A stretch of DNA of 64,000 nt from an uncultured Sphingomonas sp. (GTDB lineage: Bacteria > Pseudomonadota > Alphaproteobacteria > Sphingomonadales > Sphingomonadaceae): the NCBI RefSeq assembly GCF_937871615.1, contig NZ_CALMPA010000045.1, positions 212,046 to 276,045 of the forward strand. Direction: 5' to 3'. Both the position numbers and the translations under genes were made by a program. The notes beneath the pieces were generated by a model, which was given only the letters and a program-made list of their open reading frames with translations, was not told where the DNA came from and did not search any database. Positions 20,275 to 28,293 of the stretch are shown piece after piece (position 1 is the first letter of the stretch; every line of letters begins with the position of its first letter).

Positions 20275-21273
20275 TCAGGCGAGCGCGGCGTTGCTGCGGC
20301 GGCTGTTGACGGCAAGGAACCGGCGCACGGCGAGGATGGCGACAATCGCCACCGCCGCGCCAAGGATCATGTCGATCAGATAATGCGTCCCCTCCACCGG
20401 GGTGGACAGCAACATCGCCGCGTTCACCGCCACGAGCGGCGCGCGCAGCTCACGATGCGGCCAGGCGGCATGGATATAGAGCACCGCCGCCACGGTGTGA
20501 AAGCTTGGCGCGGAAACCAGCCCGCGCAACTGTGCCAGATCGACATAATGAACCTGATGCGCGCGCAGCGCCGGGATCAGCGTCGCCTGCCATTCCTCGC
20601 TTTCGGGAAGATACGGCAGTGGCCCGTGCCACAAATGCGATAACGGCCCCACCGCCGTCATCAGCGGATAGAGCAGGAGCGTCAGCAGCGCCGCGAGCCA
20701 GAAGGTGATGAAGAAACGATGCGCCGCCCCGCGTTCGCCGGTCCATGCATACCAGCCGAGCAGGATCGCCGGGGTGACGTAGATCATGCGATAGGCGGCC
20801 AGCCCCAGCCATTGCAGCGCGCGATGATCGGCGACGAGGCGATACCAGGCCAGCCAGTCGAACCCCAGCACCTCGTCGATGCGTTGCAGCGTCGCGTCGT
20901 GCATCGTGCTGGTCAACGCGGCGACCGGATAGCTGGCGATCGCGCCAACCAGCGAGATCAGCATGAACAGCCCGACATATTCGGCGCAATCGGCGATCAT
21001 CCGTCCATGGCGCGCCATCCAGCGCGGCGCACCGAGCCGCAGCGTCAGCAGCAGGGCGGCGACGCCATAATAAGGCAGGATGCCGCGCCCGATCGGGTCG
21101 ATCCGCAATTCGGCGATGTGCATCAGCACGCCGAGCGTCGCGATGCTGGCGATCAGCCCGGCGAAGATCAGCCAGCCATGGCCGCGCGAGGATGGTTCCG
21201 GAGGGAAAACACGGGCCGCGCCCTCGGTCAGCGTTGGGATCAGCGGGGCGGCGGCGGAACTGGTGGACGGCAA
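20275..21273 (-). CDS. PAP2-superfamily integral membrane protein (inositol phosphotransferase/Aur1-like)
   Basis: A 332-residue polytopic membrane protein with about six to eight hydrophobic segments and a PAP2 lipid phosphatase/phosphotransferase core. The core motifs are SAPSFHTVAAVLY (the Ser-x-x-His C2 motif) and EGTHYLIDMILG (the Gly-x-His-x3-Asp C3 motif). The layout resembles the PAP2_3 group that includes the fungal inositol-phosphorylceramide synthase Aur1. That is suggestive because sphingomonads make sphingolipids, but a simple undecaprenyl- or phosphatidate-type phosphatase role cannot be excluded. It is divergent from the ABC transporter genes and convergent with nrdA. Confidence 0.85.
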   Translation of the reverse strand: MPSTSSAAAPLIPTLTEGAARVFPPEPSSRGHGWLIFAGLIASIATLGVLMHIAELRIDPIGRGILPYYGVAALLLTLRLGAPRWMARHGRMIADCAEYVGLFMLISLVGAIASYPVAALTSTMHDATLQRIDEVLGFDWLAWYRLVADHRALQWLGLAAYRMIYVTPAILLGWYAWTGERGAAHRFFITFWLAALLTLLLYPLMTAVGPLSHLWHGPLPYLPESEEWQATLIPALRAHQVHYVDLAQLRGLVSAPSFHTVAAVLYIHAAWPHRELRAPLVAVNAAMLLSTPVEGTHYLIDMILGAAVAIVAILAVRRFLAVNSRRSNAALA

Positions 21274-21399
21274 TGACTAGGCTTTCAAAGAGGCCATCGC
21301 CTCGACCGAACATGCTTTCGCTTTCATGAATGAGCGTCGCGCGCGTCGTTGTCATCCACTAAAATCGCGGTGAGACGAGAAGACGCGCGAGGTGTGTGA

Positions 21400-21657
21400 A
21401 TCATGCATTAGCCACGGGTTTCGCCGGCACGGCCCCGGCGGTATGATCGCGCGGCCCCCACGTCCCCGATTGACTCCTTCGCACGCCCGTCGCAGGGGCG
21501 ATCCGGGCTGCGTATTCCCGTGGCCGGTCAGGAAACAACAACCGCAATGCCAAGCGACAGTAGTCGAATGAACGCGCCATCGGAGGCGCCCGGCCGGGCC
21601 TGATCGCATCAGTCTCGCCCAACGGGTGCCGCCGATGGCGCACGAATGGGATGAGAC
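21400..21657 (+). promoter_or_regulatory. long structured 5' leader of the ABC transporter operon (candidate riboswitch)
   Basis: The 384-base gap between the PAP2 and permease starts holds two separate folded modules. Module 1: GCCACGGG (21411-21418) pairs perfectly with CCCGTGGC (21517-21524) and encloses a hairpin CGCCGG/CCGGCG (21422-21440) and a GCCCG/CGGGC stem near 21485-21508, a multi-branch layout. Module 2: GCGCCATCGG (21574-21583) pairs perfectly with CCGATGGCGC (21632-21641) and encloses the palindrome GCCCGGCCGGGC and the hairpin CTGAT/ATCAG. It ends just before the GGGATGA element and ATG at 21658. It matches no riboswitch class that I can name. Confidence 0.55.
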
Positions 21658-23406
21658 ATGGACTTCGTACCACAGACCGCACGCGGCCTGCTGAGCCTGT
21701 CGCGTCAATGGCGCGGCAATGTCGCGCCGAGTTGGGCCGACGCGATCGCCTTCCTGCTGCTCGCCGGGGTCGCCGTGCTGGTGATCCAGGGGGCGGAAGG
21801 CATGATCGCGCCGCTCGCGCGGCTTGATATCGCGCCGGTCACGCTCGATCCGGCCAATCTGCCGGGCTATGCGCTGCGCACCACATTGCGCATGTTCGCA
21901 GCACTTGGCGCCAGCCTCGTCTTCACCTTCGTCATCGCCACGCTCGCCGCCAAGAGCCGCCGGGCGGAAATGGTGATCGTCCCCGCGCTCGATATCCTGC
22001 AATCGGTGCCGATCCTCGGCTTCCTCACCTTCACCGTCACCTTCTTCATGGGGCTGTTCCCGGCGCGCCAGATCGGCGTTGAGCTGGCCGCGATCTTCGC
22101 GATCTTCACCAGCCAGGCGTGGAACATGGCGTTCAGCTTCTATCAGTCGCTCCGCTCGGTGCCGACCGATCTGGAGGAAGTGACGCGCGGCTTCGCGCTG
22201 TCGCCGTGGCGCCGCTTCATCCGGCTTGAGCTGCCCTTCGCCACCCCGGCGCTGGTGTGGAACGCGATGATGTCGATGTCGGGCGGCTGGTTCTTCGTCG
22301 TCGCATCGGAAGCGATCAGCGTCGGCGATACGCGGATCATGCTGCCGGGGATCGGATCATATCTCGCGCTCGCGATCGACCATCAGGATTTCGGCCATGT
22401 CGGCTGGGCGGTGGCGGCGATGGCGGTGGTGATCCTGCTTTACGATCAGTTGGTGTTCCGCCCGGTGGTGGTATGGGCCGATCGCTTCCGCTTCGAGCAG
22501 ACCGCGAGCGCGCACCGCCCACGTTCATGGGCTTATGATCTGTTCCGCCGCACCCGCCTGTTGCCCGTATTGTTCTCGCCAGCGATCGGGCTTAGCCGCG
22601 CGCTGCTGGCGATTGATCGCCGCCCCGCGCGGCCCGCGCGGCGGCGGGCGGAGGAACGCTCGAGCGCCGGGCGCCGGCTGTGGCTGGCGATCGTCGTCGG
22701 CGCGGTCGGCTGGGCGGTGTGGCTGATCGCGAGCTACGTCTCGCGCAATCTCGCGCCGGGGGACGTGCTCGATGCGTTCGGCCTGGGCTTTATCACGCTG
22801 CTGCGCGTGCTGGTGCTGATCGCGCTCGCCAGCCTGATCTGGGTGCCGATCGGCGTGTGGATCGGCCTGCGCCCGCGCTGGGCGGAGCGGCTTCAGCCGG
22901 TCGCGCAATTCCTCGCCGCCTTCCCCGCCAACGTGCTGTTTCCCTTCGCGGTGATCGCCATCGTCCGCTGGCAGCTCGATCCCGATGTGTGGCTATCGCC
23001 GCTGATGGTGCTGGGCACGCAATGGTATATCCTGTTCAACGTCATCGCCGGCGCGAGCGCGATCCCGACGGACCTGCGCGAGGCGGCCGGGATGTTCGGC
23101 GTGAGGCGCTGGCAATGGTGGCGCACGCTCGCGATCCCCGGCATCTTCCCCTATTACGTGACGGGGGCGCTCACCGCCTCGGGTGGTTCGTGGAACGCCA
23201 GCATCGTCGCCGAGCTGGTGACCTGGGGGAATCGCAAGCTCGAAGCCGCGGGGCTCGGCTCCTATATCGCGCAGGCGACCGCCGAGGGCGATTTCCCGCG
23301 CGTGACGCTGGGCATCGCGGTGATGTCGATCTTCGTGATCGGGATCAACCGGCTGCTGTGGCGCCCGCTTTACACTTATGCCGACCGCCGGTTGCGGCTC
23401 GGCTGA
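21658..23406 (+). CDS. ABC transporter permease, duplicated (two fused permease units), NitT/TauT-like
   Basis: A 582-residue inner-membrane permease made of two homologous halves, each with the EAA loop that contacts the ATPase: GFALSPWRRFIRLELPFATPA in the first half and AGMFGVRRWQWWRTLAIPG in the second. Each half has about five or six membrane helices. It is the 'duplicated permease' arrangement of anion-type (nitrate/sulfonate/bicarbonate-like) importers. With the ATPase gene 30 bases downstream it forms a complete membrane module, but no periplasmic binding protein is encoded nearby. The substrate is unknown. A long structured leader precedes it. Confidence 0.9.
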   Translation: MDFVPQTARGLLSLSRQWRGNVAPSWADAIAFLLLAGVAVLVIQGAEGMIAPLARLDIAPVTLDPANLPGYALRTTLRMFAALGASLVFTFVIATLAAKSRRAEMVIVPALDILQSVPILGFLTFTVTFFMGLFPARQIGVELAAIFAIFTSQAWNMAFSFYQSLRSVPTDLEEVTRGFALSPWRRFIRLELPFATPALVWNAMMSMSGGWFFVVASEAISVGDTRIMLPGIGSYLALAIDHQDFGHVGWAVAAMAVVILLYDQLVFRPVVVWADRFRFEQTASAHRPRSWAYDLFRRTRLLPVLFSPAIGLSRALLAIDRRPARPARRRAEERSSAGRRLWLAIVVGAVGWAVWLIASYVSRNLAPGDVLDAFGLGFITLLRVLVLIALASLIWVPIGVWIGLRPRWAERLQPVAQFLAAFPANVLFPFAVIAIVRWQLDPDVWLSPLMVLGTQWYILFNVIAGASAIPTDLREAAGMFGVRRWQWWRTLAIPGIFPYYVTGALTASGGSWNASIVAELVTWGNRKLEAAGLGSYIAQATAEGDFPRVTLGIAVMSIFVIGINRLLWRPLYTYADRRLRLG

Positions 23407-23436
23407 TTTGCTGAATCACCGACAGGAGACGCCCAT

Positions 23437-24750
23437 ATGGCTACCCTCGCCCGCCTCCCCGCCACCAGCCCGGTCGTCACGGTCAGCGGCGTGCGCCATC
23501 ATTACGGCAAGGGCGCGAGCGACCTGCTGGTGCTCGAGAATGTCGATCTGACGCTCAACGAAGGCGAGGTCGTCGGGCTGCTCGGGCGCTCCGGCTCGGG
23601 CAAGTCGACGCTGCTGCGCTCGATCGCCGGGCTGATCGCGCCAAGCGAAGGCGAAATCCGTTTCGTGCCGCGCGAAGACGGCAGCGAGCCAAGCGTCAGC
23701 ATGGTGTTTCAGACCTTCGCGCTGTTCCCCTGGCTCACCGTGCTCCAGAATGTCGAGCTTGGGCTGGAGGCGCAGCGCGTGCCCGCCGAGGAACGCCGCA
23801 CCCGCGCGCTGGCCGCGATCGACCTGATCGGCCTCGACGGGTTCGAAAATGCTTTCCCCAAGGAGCTTTCGGGCGGGATGCGCCAGCGCGTCGGCCTTGC
23901 GCGCGCGATCGTCGTCAATCCCTCACTGCTGCTGATGGACGAGCCATTCTCCGCGCTGGACGTGCTGACGGCGGAGACGTTGCGCACCGATCTGCTCGAT
24001 CTGTGGTCCGAAGGGCGGATGCCGATCAAGTCGATCCTGATCGTCACGCATAATATCGAGGAGGCGGTGCTGATGTGCGATCGCATCCTCGTCTTCGCCT
24101 CCAATCCGGGGCGCATCGCCGCCGAGATCAGGGTCGATCTGCCGCAGCCGCGCGATCGGCTCGATCCGGCCTTCCGCGCGCTGGTGGAGGATATCTATGC
24201 CCGCATGACCGCGCGGGCGGCGGCGCAGCCCGCGCGCGACGGGCTGTTCCCCGGCACCGGCATCTCGATGGTCCTGCCGGTCGTTTCCACCAACGCGCTC
24301 GCCGGGCTGGTCGAGGAGGTGGACGCCGCCCCCTTCGATGGCCGCGCGGCGATGGCGGACCTTGCCGATCAGTTGCAGCTTGAGATCGACGATCTGTTCC
24401 CCATGGCCGAAACGCTGCAATTGATGCGCTTCGCCGATCTGTCCGGGGGCGATCTGCTGCTCACCCCCGCCGCGCGCCGCTATGCGCAGGCCGATACCGA
24501 CGGGCGCAAGGCGATCTTCGCCCAGGCGCTCGTCCAGCATGTGCCGCTTGCCCAGCATATCCGCCGCATCCTCGACGAGCGGCCGAGCCACACCGCCCCA
24601 GCGCGTCGCTTCCGCGATGAGCTGGAGGATCACATGTCCCCCGATTATGCCGATGAGACTCTGCGCTCGGTGACGCATTGGTGCCGCTATGCCGAATTGT
24701 TCGCTTATGATGAGGATGCGGACGAATTCAGCCTCGACAATCCCGCCTGA
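23437..24750 (+). CDS. ABC transporter ATP-binding protein with AAA-associated C-terminal domain
   Basis: A 437-residue ATPase for the preceding permease. Residues ~15-260 are a nitrate/taurine-type ABC domain: Walker A GRSGSGKST (50-58), Q-loop VFQTFALFPW, signature LSGGMRQRV, Walker B LLLMDEPFSALD and the H-loop IVTHNIEEA. From about residue 285 to the end lies the 'AAA-associated' domain (VDAAPFDGRAAMADLADQL...), a winged-helix-like module found fused to these ATPases that may be regulatory. An AGGAGA site precedes the ATG. The two genes form an operon. Confidence 0.92.
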   Translation: MATLARLPATSPVVTVSGVRHHYGKGASDLLVLENVDLTLNEGEVVGLLGRSGSGKSTLLRSIAGLIAPSEGEIRFVPREDGSEPSVSMVFQTFALFPWLTVLQNVELGLEAQRVPAEERRTRALAAIDLIGLDGFENAFPKELSGGMRQRVGLARAIVVNPSLLLMDEPFSALDVLTAETLRTDLLDLWSEGRMPIKSILIVTHNIEEAVLMCDRILVFASNPGRIAAEIRVDLPQPRDRLDPAFRALVEDIYARMTARAAAQPARDGLFPGTGISMVLPVVSTNALAGLVEEVDAAPFDGRAAMADLADQLQLEIDDLFPMAETLQLMRFADLSGGDLLLTPAARRYAQADTDGRKAIFAQALVQHVPLAQHIRRILDERPSHTAPARRFRDELEDHMSPDYADETLRSVTHWCRYAELFAYDEDADEFSLDNPA

Positions 24751-25147
24751 GCCCACGCGGATCAGCGCCCGCAAGCCTGTTCGCGATGGCACGATGCGAA
24801 ATCGCGGCGCGCCGATCGAACAAAACGCGAATATCCGCTCGCTTCGCCTATATCGCGCCCAGTCAAGCCATTCCACCACTAGGGATGGTGTTACCCACAG
24901 AATATTTCTGGTGATCGGGCAATTTAGGCGTTGGAGCCGGAGGCCGCTCGGGTTAAGCTCCGATTAGCGGTCGGGGGAGCGTATTCGCCCCTTCGTATCA
25001 CGCTGGGGCAAGTCATTCGGAAAGGCGAAAAAGGTGCATGTACCCCGCATCTCGGCAGCATCGCCCGCGCTCGATCCGATGCACCCTCGCGCGATCGCTG
25101 TCCTCGCCACGGGCGGGAACATCCGCCCGCCACGGGCGCGCGGCGGA
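24751..25147. other. 397-bp intergenic region, no gene seen
   Basis: Lies between the end of the ABC operon and the end of the DUF2171 gene (convergent). I see no coding frame with a ribosome-binding site. It contains a comparatively AT-rich patch (24890-24935), small hairpins such as CACCA/TGGTG at 24880-24896 and CAGAA/TTCTG near 24900, and a GC hairpin at its right end listed separately. Nothing else is recognised. Confidence 0.5.
25110..25129 (-). terminator. GC hairpin downstream of the DUF2171 gene
   Basis: CGGGCGG (25110-25116) pairs perfectly with CCGCCCG (25123-25129) around a six-base loop, just past the stop of the DUF2171 gene on the minus strand. It has no T-run, so it is only a plausible terminator. 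Confidence 0.4.
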
Positions 25148-25375
25148 TCAGTCATATTCCTCGAACAGTTCGCGCGTGTTCTGCGCCGTGGCGGCGAGGC
25201 ACACCGTGTCGCCACGCACCGCAATCACCAGGCCAACCGCCAGATAGCGATGATCCGCGCCGTCGGGCGGGATCAGGCGGATCCGCGCGCCATCCATCCC
25301 GTCGACCGTGCCGATATGGATGCCGTCGGCGGCAACGATCCGCATCGCCGGCCTGATATTATTGAGGTCGTGCAT
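25148..25375 (-). CDS. DUF2171 domain-containing protein
   Basis: A 75-residue protein matching the DUF2171 pattern: NIRPAMRIVAADGIHIGTVDGM, a polar loop (PPDGADHRYLAVGLV) and a final beta-strand (GDTVCLAATAQ). This is a small PRC-barrel-like beta fold of unknown function, often seen in several copies in alphaproteobacteria. The start at 25375 has GGGGGA upstream and gives the family length. A longer in-frame extension to 25660 overlaps the divergent methyltransferase gene and is rejected. It is divergent from the methyltransferase gene with about 106 bases between starts. Confidence 0.75.
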   Translation of the reverse strand: MHDLNNIRPAMRIVAADGIHIGTVDGMDGARIRLIPPDGADHRYLAVGLVIAVRGDTVCLAATAQNTRELFEEYD

Positions 25376-25481
25376 CAATTCCCCCGCGCAGATCCGCTCG
25401 GGGGATTCAACGCGCGCAGCGGCAAAGCGCCGCATCCTCGCGCAGATATTTATCGCAGCCATCATCCGAAAGGCACCACGC

Positions 25482-26108
25482 ATGAAGGTTGACGGCAATC
25501 GCTTCCGGATGAAGCGTTTCGCGCGCTTTCTTTCGCTGCTCGATAAATTGCCCGCGAAGGACGGCCCTACGCGTATCCTCGATATCGGCGGCACCAGGGA
25601 ATATTGGCAGGCGCTCCGCCCGCTATGGGAGGGGCGCAAAGTAGACATCACGATCGTCAACCTCGATCAGCCAGCCGAGGACGATGATATCTATCATCTG
25701 CGTTCGGATAATGCGTGCGCGCTCCAATATCCCGATATGGCGTTCGATGTGGTTCATTCGAACAGCGTGATCGAACATGTCGGGCGCTGGCCGGAAATGG
25801 CGGCGATGGCGCGCGAAGTGCGTCGGCTCGCCCCGCATTATTACCTTCAGACGCCCAATTTCTGGTTCCCGGTGGAGCCGCATTATCGCTCGGTGATGTT
25901 TCACTGGCTGCCGGAATCCTATCGCGCCGCGCGGCTGGTGAACCGGCGCCGGGGCTTCCGCATCGCATCCGATTATGACGAGGCGATGCGCAACATCCAG
26001 TCGGTGGCGCTGCTCACCGCGCGCCAGATGGGGGCGCTGTTCCCCGATGCGCGGATCGAGCGCGAGCGCATCGGCCCGCTCACCAAATCGTTGATCGCGA
26101 TCCGATGA
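25482..26108 (+). CDS. class I SAM-dependent methyltransferase-like protein
   Basis: A 208-residue protein with a Rossmann methyltransferase fold. Motif I is ILDIGGTREYW (from about residue 32). The acidic residue after strand 2 is in TIVNLDQPAEDDD. Motif IV/post-motif is FDVVHSNSVIEHVGRW, typical of Methyltransf_11. The tail resembles enzymes acting on sugars or lipids in envelope biosynthesis, but no substrate is evident. The start at 25482 follows AAAGG with 8-base spacing. It overlaps the next small membrane gene by ATGA, beginning a run of three small genes that leads directly into nrdB. Confidence 0.85.
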   Translation: MKVDGNRFRMKRFARFLSLLDKLPAKDGPTRILDIGGTREYWQALRPLWEGRKVDITIVNLDQPAEDDDIYHLRSDNACALQYPDMAFDVVHSNSVIEHVGRWPEMAAMAREVRRLAPHYYLQTPNFWFPVEPHYRSVMFHWLPESYRAARLVNRRRGFRIASDYDEAMRNIQSVALLTARQMGALFPDARIERERIGPLTKSLIAIR

Positions 26109-26302
26109 CGCTGCCGGTCGCCATCATGTATCTTGTCGCGGCGCTGCTGGCGCTGGTCGGCGCGGGCCTGCTGCTCGCGCTCACGCGGCCGAGTGGCCCG
26201 GCGAAGGTCTATGTCTTCCGCATGGCCGGGATCATGGCGTTGGCTGCGAGCGCGGTGCTCGCGATGAGCGCCACCGCGATGTGGCGCGGGGGGCTGGAGT
26301 GA
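26105..26302 (+). CDS. small two-helix membrane protein
   Basis: A 65-residue hydrophobic protein with two predicted membrane helices (about residues 3-25 and 37-57) joined by a short charged loop (TRPSGPAKVYVFR). Its start overlaps the methyltransferase stop (ATGA) and its stop overlaps the following 25-codon gene (TGATG), so all are translated in series. I do not recognise a family. The chain methyltransferase, two tiny membrane proteins, nrdB suggests co-transcription. Confidence 0.7.
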   Translation: MTLPVAIMYLVAALLALVGAGLLLALTRPSGPAKVYVFRMAGIMALAASAVLAMSATAMWRGGLE

Positions 26303-26379
26303 TGAGCGGCTTCGTCCCTGGCACCGCGGCTATTATCGGCCTTTCCGCCTTCTTTCTTATTCAGTTTCTTCCGGAGTAA
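26302..26379 (+). CDS. 25-residue single-helix microprotein
   Basis: An ATG at 26302 overlaps the previous stop as TGATG and opens a 25-codon frame ending TAA at 26379, 5 bases before the nrdB ATG. The translation has a hydrophobic run (TAAIIGLSAFFLIQFL, about residues 8-23) with a short polar start and a Pro-Glu end, that is, a minimal single-pass membrane peptide. Its last codons supply the GGAG ribosome-binding site for nrdB, so it could couple nrdB translation. Support is positional: tight overlap and a coherent membrane sequence. Confidence 0.45.
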   Translation: MSGFVPGTAAIIGLSAFFLIQFLPE

Positions 26380-26384
26380 AATCC

Positions 26385-27449
26385 ATGCCCCTCCTCCAAG
26401 CATCCAAACAGTACAAGCCATTCGAATATCCATGGGCGTTCGAATATTGGAAGCGTCAGCAGCAGCTTCACTGGCTGCCAGAAGAAGTGCCGCTGGGCGA
26501 GGATTGTCGCGATTGGGCGCAGAAGCTTACCGATCATGAGCGCAATTTGCTCACCCAGATCTTCCGCTTCTTCACGCAGGCGGACGTGGAAGTGCAGGAT
26601 TGCTATCACGAGAAATACGGCCGCGTATTCAAGCCGACCGAGATCAAGATGATGCTGACCGCGTTCAGCAACATGGAAACGGTGCATATCGCCGCTTATT
26701 CGCACCTGCTCGACACGATCGGGATGCCCGAAAGCGAATATGGCGCCTTCCTCGAATATGCCGAGCTGAAGGACAAGCACGATTATCTCCAGAAGTTCGG
26801 CGTCGATAACGATGAGGATATCGCGCGCACGCTGGCGATGTTCGGCGGCTTTACGGAGGGCGTGCAGCTTTTCGCCAGCTTCGCGATGCTGATGAACTTC
26901 CCGCGCTTCAACAAGATGAAGGGCATGGGGCAGATCGTCTCCTGGTCGGTGCGCGACGAGAGCCTGCATTGCGAGGGGATCATCAAGCTGTTCCACACCT
27001 TCGTGAAGGAACGCGGCTGCCTCACCAAGGCGGTGAAGGACGATATCGCCGATCAATGCCAGACGACGATCCGGCTGGAGGACAATTTCATCGACCTCGC
27101 GTTCGAGATGGGGCCGGTCAACGGCATGGCGCCGAAGGATATCAAGCGTTACATCCGCTATATCGCCGACTGGCGGCTCGGGCAGCTCGGGCTGAAGCCG
27201 ATCTACATGATCGACGAGCATCCGATCCCCTGGCTCACCCCGCTGCTCAACGGCGTGGAGCACGCCAATTTCTTCGAAACCCGCGCGACCGAATATTCCA
27301 AGGCGGCAACGCGCGGCCAATGGTCCGATGTGTGGGATTCGTTCGACAAGCGCCAGAAGGCGAAGACCGGCATCGCCGCGAACGAGGATAGTGGCGACGG
27401 CCATGGCGAGGGCGACATGTTCTCGGCAGCCGGCGTCGCGGCGGAATAA
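26385..27449 (+). CDS. nrdB: ribonucleoside-diphosphate reductase beta subunit (class I)
   Basis: Small subunit of class I ribonucleotide reductase, 354 residues, holding the di-metal centre and stable tyrosyl radical that activates NrdA. Metal ligands and radical residue can be followed: Asp67 (QADVEVQD), Glu98 and His101 (METVHIAAY), with Tyr105 in the position of E. coli Tyr122. Later ligands fall in FTEGVQLFASFAML and RDESLHCEG. The presence of the Tyr places it in the ordinary radical-carrying class. GGAG lies 8 bases before the ATG. A hairpin terminator follows. There is no N-terminal ATP-cone. Confidence 0.96.
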   Translation: MPLLQASKQYKPFEYPWAFEYWKRQQQLHWLPEEVPLGEDCRDWAQKLTDHERNLLTQIFRFFTQADVEVQDCYHEKYGRVFKPTEIKMMLTAFSNMETVHIAAYSHLLDTIGMPESEYGAFLEYAELKDKHDYLQKFGVDNDEDIARTLAMFGGFTEGVQLFASFAMLMNFPRFNKMKGMGQIVSWSVRDESLHCEGIIKLFHTFVKERGCLTKAVKDDIADQCQTTIRLEDNFIDLAFEMGPVNGMAPKDIKRYIRYIADWRLGQLGLKPIYMIDEHPIPWLTPLLNGVEHANFFETRATEYSKAATRGQWSDVWDSFDKRQKAKTGIAANEDSGDGHGEGDMFSAAGVAAE

Positions 27450-27460
27450 GCGCATCACGC

Positions 27461-27492
27461 GGTGGGCCGGCAAGTTCCGGCGCCGGCCCACC
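27461..27492 (+). terminator. hairpin terminator after nrdB
   Basis: GGTGGGCCGGC (27461-27471) pairs perfectly with GCCGGCCCACC (27482-27492), an 11-bp stem with a 10-base loop, starting 12 bases after the nrdB stop. No T-run is seen. Confidence 0.6.
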
Positions 27493-27566
27493 CGCCGATC
27501 TGGTCAGCCCGGCATCAACCAGCGCGATCCACCGCGCCTTAACCAATATGGGGGCAGGGTGCGGGA

Positions 27567-27776
27567 ATGCTGCCGTCGCCGCGCATTTTCCGGAGCCGCT
27601 GGTTCGCCCTGTTATGGGCGGGCGGCATCATCTGGTTCGCGATCGACGTAGCCGGCTCGGCCCAGCCGGACGCCCCCGCCAACAATATGGCGGCGCCCGC
27701 CCCCGCGACTGACGCGGTTGGTATGCCAGTCGATCAGCGCGATCTCGCGACGCTCGCGAACGTGATGGGGCGCTAG
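27567..27776 (+). CDS. small membrane-anchored hypothetical protein
   Basis: A 69-residue protein with a basic start (SPRIFRSRW), one membrane helix at about residues 13-29 (FALLWAGGIIWFAIDVA) and a periplasmic or cytoplasmic tail rich in Ala, Pro and Asn. It is not a lipoprotein and no family is recognised. It has typical codon usage and is followed by a hairpin. The ribosome-binding site is weak (GGGTGCGGG). Confidence 0.6.
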   Translation: MLPSPRIFRSRWFALLWAGGIIWFAIDVAGSAQPDAPANNMAAPAPATDAVGMPVDQRDLATLANVMGR

Positions 27777-27821
27777 CGCGGCCTCACTTCCACCGCCTTC
27801 CAGATCGCACCGAACGAAAGA

Positions 27822-27850
27822 AGGGGCGGGAACGTCGCCGCCCCGCCCCT
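27822..27850 (+). terminator. hairpin after the 69-residue membrane protein gene
   Basis: AGGGGCGGG (27822-27830) pairs with CCCGCCCCT (27842-27850), a 9-bp perfect stem 46 bases past the stop at 27776. There is no T-run. Confidence 0.5.
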
Positions 27851-27914
27851 CCCGCCATGCCCGCGCGAATACGCTACGCGCGCGGAACTCGTCATGACGG
27901 TACAATTTCGTTTC

Positions 27915-27956
27915 CCCGGCATCGACCAAACGGTCGCACCGTTTCGATACGCCGGG
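27915..27956. repeat. long imperfect palindrome / stem-loop
   Basis: Centred at 27936: AAACGGT (27928-27934) and ACCGTTT (27938-27944) flank CGC. ATCG (27921-27924) and CGAT (27945-27948) come next, then CCCGGC (27915-27920) and GCCGGG (27951-27956). Seventeen base pairs are interrupted only by a 3/2-base bulge. It is far from either neighbouring stop and has no T-run, so it may be an operator-like palindrome or an RNA element in the SDR gene's upstream region. Confidence 0.5.
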
Positions 27957-28293
27957 ATAGGACCAACGCACTGGCCCCGGAATTGTTGCAGTGCAAGATA
28001 AAAGACGATTCGGTTTCGTGTGCGTTGGCCGGATTTCGCCACCCATTCTGTCGCGCTGAAAAAGAACGCCGCATTGCCCGCCGCGCCGCATGTCCCTCCC
28101 CGCTGCCGGACCGTCGAAGCGGTTTCGATCCGACTGGATCGGATCGCCGCTCAATCCTCCTTCTCCGAGCCAGCAGGTGGCTTACCCGTCCTGAAATTAC
28201 TCCAATGGCCGGCGGTTGCGCACCGCCCGGAAACGGGCATAACAACTGTTATGGATCGGGCGCACAAAGCCCGGCGCGGAGAGGAAATCAGCG

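Larger units (their letters stand above)
27777..28293. other. 517-bp intergenic region with a large hairpin
   Basis: No gene with usual codon use is seen. It holds a terminator-like hairpin at 27822-27850 and a long imperfect stem-loop at 27915-27956 (listed separately). A less GC-rich stretch around 27975-28010 (TTGTTGCAGTGCAAGATAAAAG) could be a promoter area for the SDR gene downstream. The last bases before 28294 carry GGAGAGGAAA, the SDR ribosome-binding site. Confidence 0.5.

Noticed and set aside
21411-21524. Assignment of the leader to a known riboswitch class (fluoride, TPP, cobalamin, molybdenum cofactor, guanidine-I, manganese)
   Set aside because: A GATTGACTCC segment vaguely recalls the fluoride motif, but none of the required core sequences of these classes is present in order. 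Left unassigned.
25376-25660. N-terminal extension of the DUF2171 frame on the minus strand
   Set aside because: It overlaps the divergent methyltransferase gene and adds residues unlike the family.
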